Of a DNA stretch of 64,000 nucleotides, positions 60,206 through 64,000 are shown piece after piece. Source of the stretch: Scolanthus callimorphus (Eukaryota > Cnidaria > Anthozoa > Actiniaria > Edwardsiidae); assembly GCA_033964015.1 (NCBI GenBank), contig CM066914.1:15331637-15395636 (forward strand), given 5' to 3'. Position numbers and translations under genes: made by a program. Each line of letters opens with the position of its first letter. Position 1 is the stretch's first letter. The notes below the pieces were generated by a model, which saw only the letters and a list, made by a program, of their open reading frames with translations, did no database searches and was not told the DNA's origin.

Positions 60206-61289
60206 AGCATTTTAATAGCTGTCAGTTCGCTCACGTAGACATGCGCATGCGCATAACTTTCATGAGAAATTCTCTCTTTGGAATAATGACAACTTGACAT
60301 TTGTTCTGTGACTTCAAAAGCTTCGTCAATCATGTGAAAGTTTGAAAATTCGATTTTCCCAGTAAAGCGGGACAAGCTAAAAAATTCGCAAACAGGATGG
60401 TTTTTCTGATCGAAACTTTAAAACAACTGATTTTCCAAACACCCTTCTTGTCCAAATTGTCCCAGCCAGCAGGGAGCGGTTGTGGAACAGACCCTTGTGC
60501 ACCGGTATGCAAGAGAACTGAGGTCCGTCCACACTACGCCGGGGCTTTTTGAAAACGGAGGTTTTTATCCGGTTATTTGTTATGTTGCTATGTCAAAATG
60601 GCGGCTGACAAACTCTTTAAATGTAGTTTGTGTACGGCAATATAGGACCTTTTCTAAAACGTTTAGTGTCAGTTTCGTATTTTGCATCATCGCTAGCTCA
60701 ATACATCGACCACAATGAGATGAAAACGGAGGTTTAGGGCAACGGGTTCGTGTGGATGGGATGTAAAGAAACAAAAATAAATGGGCGATAAACAAAACAC
60801 AAGAATTAAATGCTTTATTATTACTTCACTTTTTATAGTACAAAGTCATATCTAGCGTCCAATTTTATAATGATGTCATTCTACTGCCTTTGTTAAGGTA
60901 TAGATATACGTTGGAGAGGCGGGTGCCCACAGTAAAAAAATACTATAATACAGATAAAAATGAAGGAAATTTAAAAAACCGTTCGCAGGATTTTTGATTT
61001 GCTAAGTATTTTTCTAAAATATCACTTCTAAAGTTAAACTTCGTATTTTTTACTTTTTTACTGGAAAATTACTATAAAATCAATTCGGAAAAGAAAATCA
61101 AAAATCCCGCATACGGTCCTCTAAACACTATCATCTTTATCATCTCCATAAATTTGAGGTTAATACCGAGAAGAAGCAACTTTTTCTTCTAAATTGACAC
61201 GCTGAATAAAACTCCCTTCAAAACGTCTTCCAGGCTTTCAAGGTTGGTTGGCTAGCTATGTCCTTTACTTGAAAGCCAGTTGTACTGGC
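60206..61289. other. Intergenic with one weak TIR element
   Basis: At about 60524-60762, gtccgtccacactacgcc and the rough inverse gttcgtgtggatggg may bound a MITE, and aaaacggaggttt occurs twice inside. Nothing else is supported. Confidence 0.4.
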
Positions 61290-61610
61290 ATTTTCGAACC
61301 CAGAGCTCCCCGGCTCGTCGCCTCGCAGGGGAGGCTCTGGTGACAGCCATTTGAGGGCCTTAGCTGATTGGTTGAAATGGCGCGCACGCGTACATAGAAG
61401 AAGCTTGATCTCGCTTTATAACAATGTATCTGTCAAACTAACACTGGCATTCGTTTCCTAGTCGTATTTTTAACATATGCCTTCGACTTGAACGCTCTAA
61501 AAGTAATTGTGAAGCATAAAACCACAATTTTCTTTTGAGCACGCCTCGGTGGCTGTCACCAGAGCCTCCCCCGCGAGGTGACGAGCCGGGGAGCTCTGGG
61601 TACGAGAATG
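61290..61610. mobile_element. MITE family A, full-length copy with 11-bp target duplication
   Basis: 321 bp. TIRs of about 62 bp (gaacccagagctccccggct...gaggctctggtgacagcc and the inverse). Flanked by gttgtactggc at 61279-61289 and 61611-61621. The interior has ctgattggttgaaa/gcgcacgcgtacat, as in the 37.9-38.3 kb cluster. Confidence 0.9.
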
Positions 61611-61621
61611 GTTGTACTGGC

Positions 61622-62940
61622 AGTTTTCATGATGTTGCAAATTAATGAGAACAATGCTTGTCTGTTTTGAATAACAAAAGCCGCATTCGCCAGAAAGAGT
61701 CGCAACGGCTCAAGGGTATTGTTCTCACAACATCGTCAAAACGGTCAAATTGACCGGTTCGAGGCACGTCCTTAGATAGCAACGTCACGAAAATCGTAAA
61801 TTTGCCAACGTTGTCTAAATTAACCTATTTCTATACATTAAAATGGCTCATCCGTTGAGCACACATATCCCTTAGCGTTGATAGAAATGTTTTTTGTTAA
61901 ATTGATTTAATTGATACAGTTGACGTATAAGTGGTGTATGTAATTTCGTTTCCATAATAGCGTTAGTCCCGCAGTATACAGCTATTTCATGAAACGGGTC
62001 GGTAGAGCACGTACGCGACCAGACTGCTAGGGAATATGGGTAAAAGGCTAACGAAGCAATACAAATATTTGTATTGTGATCTCAAAGATCACGTTTAGTA
62101 CCTTATTCTCGATTTTCTTTTATCTCACAGTTTTACACCATTTTCCATGAAACAGGGGCGTAGTCAGGACTTTTTAAGGAGGGGGTACTTCTTAAGACAT
62201 TTTCTTGTGCATTTAACATTTTGTCCCATACATTTACCGTATTTTGCGTATTTTGGTTTCGAAAAGGGGGACCCCCCCCCCCCCCCCCCTGGCTATGCCC
62301 CAGTGTAGTGTGGTAGTGTGGCCTGCGTCGGCGGGTACATAAACATGGACAATAACAACCAAAGGTTGAGATTTATGTTAAACACCGTGGAGAAATGGTA
62401 TTTTGCTGGCGTTCAAACGTTAGCCCTTCGTCGGAGCAAAAAGAGGCTTTGCTGCGACGACATTTAATGAAATAGCTGTGCACGAACAGGCGAACCCGAT
62501 AGTTCCACATGCATAGACGATTAAATGGCTTCAATAGAAAGTTGGGTGAGTCAATCGGCAATGGATGACGGAAAACGATGGAAGATGGAACGTACAGGGC
62601 CTTGCTTGCAATGCGGATTCATGATTCATAAGATAGAGAGAAAGAAACTAAAATATTATATGCACTGAGAACGAGATTGTAAAAAATTAACTGAAAAATA
62701 GGATTCATCTAGCAAAGTTTCTGAAGTTATTCTGAATTTTTGGATTCTAGTATTTACAATGTTTCTGCCATATCTTTCATGTTCTGCCAGGTGGAAATGC
62801 CCTGAAATAAAAAATAACAGTCTATATCAATTCCTATCGTTTGCTCTATTCAAAATACTCATAATGATATGCGAAGTGGAATTATGGTTACATAACCCCT
62901 TATTCAAGGTCTGACAATCAGATTATGTAAGATCTCACGA
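61622..62940. other. Intergenic with repeat fragment
   Basis: 62335-62440 (ggttgagatttatgttaaac, gtggagaaatgg, gttagcccttcg) matches the repeat at 49186-49330 on the opposite strand. A poly-C run lies at 62272-62289. No gene. Confidence 0.45.
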
Positions 62941-62950
62941 CCAGGATGCC

Positions 62951-63998
62951 ATAAATACCAGAATCCGGCAAACAACCCTCACATTCTAGCTCAGTTTTCA
63001 GCGGGGCCGAACAAAGTGAACTCTTTGTTTTTCATCCCGCCTTACGACCCACGCGAATCCATGGCAGACGCCGACGCGGATGTACAATATCCTGCCGGCG
63101 CCAACCCTGAGGCAGTAGCAGAGCCAGTGATAGAACCAGCAGTCCAGGCCGCTGTGCCTGTGGAACCGCCAGCCCAGGACGAACAACAACCTGGACAACA
63201 ACAAGAATTAGAGGTAGTTATCGGTGATTAACCATTCATTTGAAATCGAAACTCACGCCTGGTTCGCATGTCGAATATTTTCAGATTTCCCGTTACCAAG
63301 CCGAGTCCAACTACTAGACGCTGGTTGACAACAGAGATTCATGCGCCACACAATCGGCCTGATTTATACTGGTTCCCTGACCCTGCGGTCTTGGAAATCG
63401 GTGTAAGCGTGAACGTGAAAGCGAATCAATCGTCATTACGGCGGAATCGGCCATGGGGCTAGTGTTTAGACCCGGTGAAGGTCGAGCAACCGTTATTTAC
63501 GGCGAGGCTAGCCAAAGGAATGGCTAGGGTTTAGCTCCCGGTGAAGGTTGAGCTAGGAAAGCTCCCAGTGATGGTAGAGCAGCCGTTATCTGCGGCGGGA
63601 CTAGCCAAGGGAATGGCTAGAGTTTAGCTCCCGGTGAAGGTTGAGCTAGGAAAGCTCCCGATGATGGTTGAGCAACCGTTATTTATGACGGGGTTAGCCT
63701 AAGAATGGCTAGTGTTTTGGTCAAAAGCAGTGAACCACGACACTTGGTTCAGCAAGAATGCGAATCTGTAATGAACCGTCATGGCTCGCTGGCTTGAGCT
63801 CAGCACCAACGGGAACCCTGTGGATGTCAGGGAAGAAAGGGACTGGACCTGTAAGCCATCAATTGTATAAGGTTGACTGACTCTAAATCGACTCTGAACA
63901 TGAGGTAAAGAAATAATATACTGATTATGCACCTCTGTGTCTTTGCAGAAATTGCGTGAGGAGTTTCGCATTCTGAAAAAGTCGGTCGAATCGGTCAC
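62951..63998 (+). CDS. Start of an unidentified gene (two exons visible), runs off the window
   Basis: ATAAATA at 62951-62957 is a possible TATA element. The first coding exon is about 63061-63213: ATG, then an acidic, Ala/Pro/Val/Gln-rich sequence (MADADADVQYPAGANPEAVA). Its end QQQELE|gtagtt is a weak donor. A candidate second exon starts at about 63949 after tctttgcag and reads KLREEFRILKKSVESVT in phase to the window end, a charged coiled-coil-like segment. No family is recognised. If the splice is not used, the first frame stops at 63231 (56 residues). It could equally be the gag of a retroelement. Confidence 0.35.
63457..63720. repeat. Tandem repeat, ~104-bp period
   Basis: About 2.5 units of a block containing ttagctcccggtgaaggttg, gagcaaccgtta and aatggctag. 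It would lie inside the proposed intron of the gene at 63061. Confidence 0.8.
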
Positions 63999-64000
63999 CC

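Noticed and set aside
63268..63462. 64-residue frame inside the proposed intron at 63.2-63.9 kb
   Set aside because: No phase-compatible splice sites and no domain; it ends in the tandem repeat.

Overview
The window is nuclear DNA of an animal. Its genes are split by GT-AG introns. Five are recognisable: a SETD2-type H3K36 methyltransferase, the DNA primase catalytic subunit PRIM1, ribosomal protein S13, a SEC14-like CRAL-TRIO/GOLD protein, and a tandem pair of CLN3 (battenin)-like membrane proteins. The many short foldback (TIR) elements plus YR-retrotransposon and Penelope-like remnants fit an early-branching marine invertebrate. A cnidarian such as a coral or anemone is my best guess, but this is inference and not proof.

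Layout. 1-2.7 kb: repeats, no convincing gene. 2.7-7.9 kb: a broken tyrosine-recombinase retrotransposon (gag, RT/RNase H, YR) followed by a Penelope-like RT scrap, both lying between inverted copies of a dispersed repeat. 8-12 kb: small TIR elements and one copy of a non-coding RNA family. 12.0-27.9 kb (minus): SETD2, rebuilt exon by exon to about 1103 residues, with one single-base frameshift. 28.8-38.5 kb (plus): the SEC14-like gene, head-to-head with SETD2 across about 0.86 kb. 39-43 kb: foldback elements and a nearly perfect ~1.96 kb palindrome. 43.2-48.9 kb (minus): two CLN3-like copies, one intact and one with two frameshifts. 50.2-51.2 kb: a 32-bp satellite grown inside a small TIR element. 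51.3-55.9 kb (minus): PRIM1, complete in 11 exons (417 aa). 56.1-58.8 kb (plus): RPS13, complete in 7 exons (151 aa). PRIM1 and RPS13 share a 199-bp divergent promoter carrying a palindromic E2F site. 59-63 kb: a third ncRNA copy and TIR elements. 63.0-64.0 kb: the first two exons of an unidentified gene that runs off the window.

The most unusual signal is a family of three ~200-nt non-coding loci (9.5, 20.4 and 60.1 kb). Each has the architecture of a type-3 RNA polymerase III gene: a conserved CCCACATGGA block, then a TATA box 32-33 bp downstream with unrelated sequence between, then a conserved RNA body starting about 30 bp after the TATA box and ending in a T-run. I cannot match it to a known RNA. 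Housekeeping genes (chromatin, replication, translation, lysosome, lipid transfer) otherwise sit between dense, mostly non-autonomous transposons.
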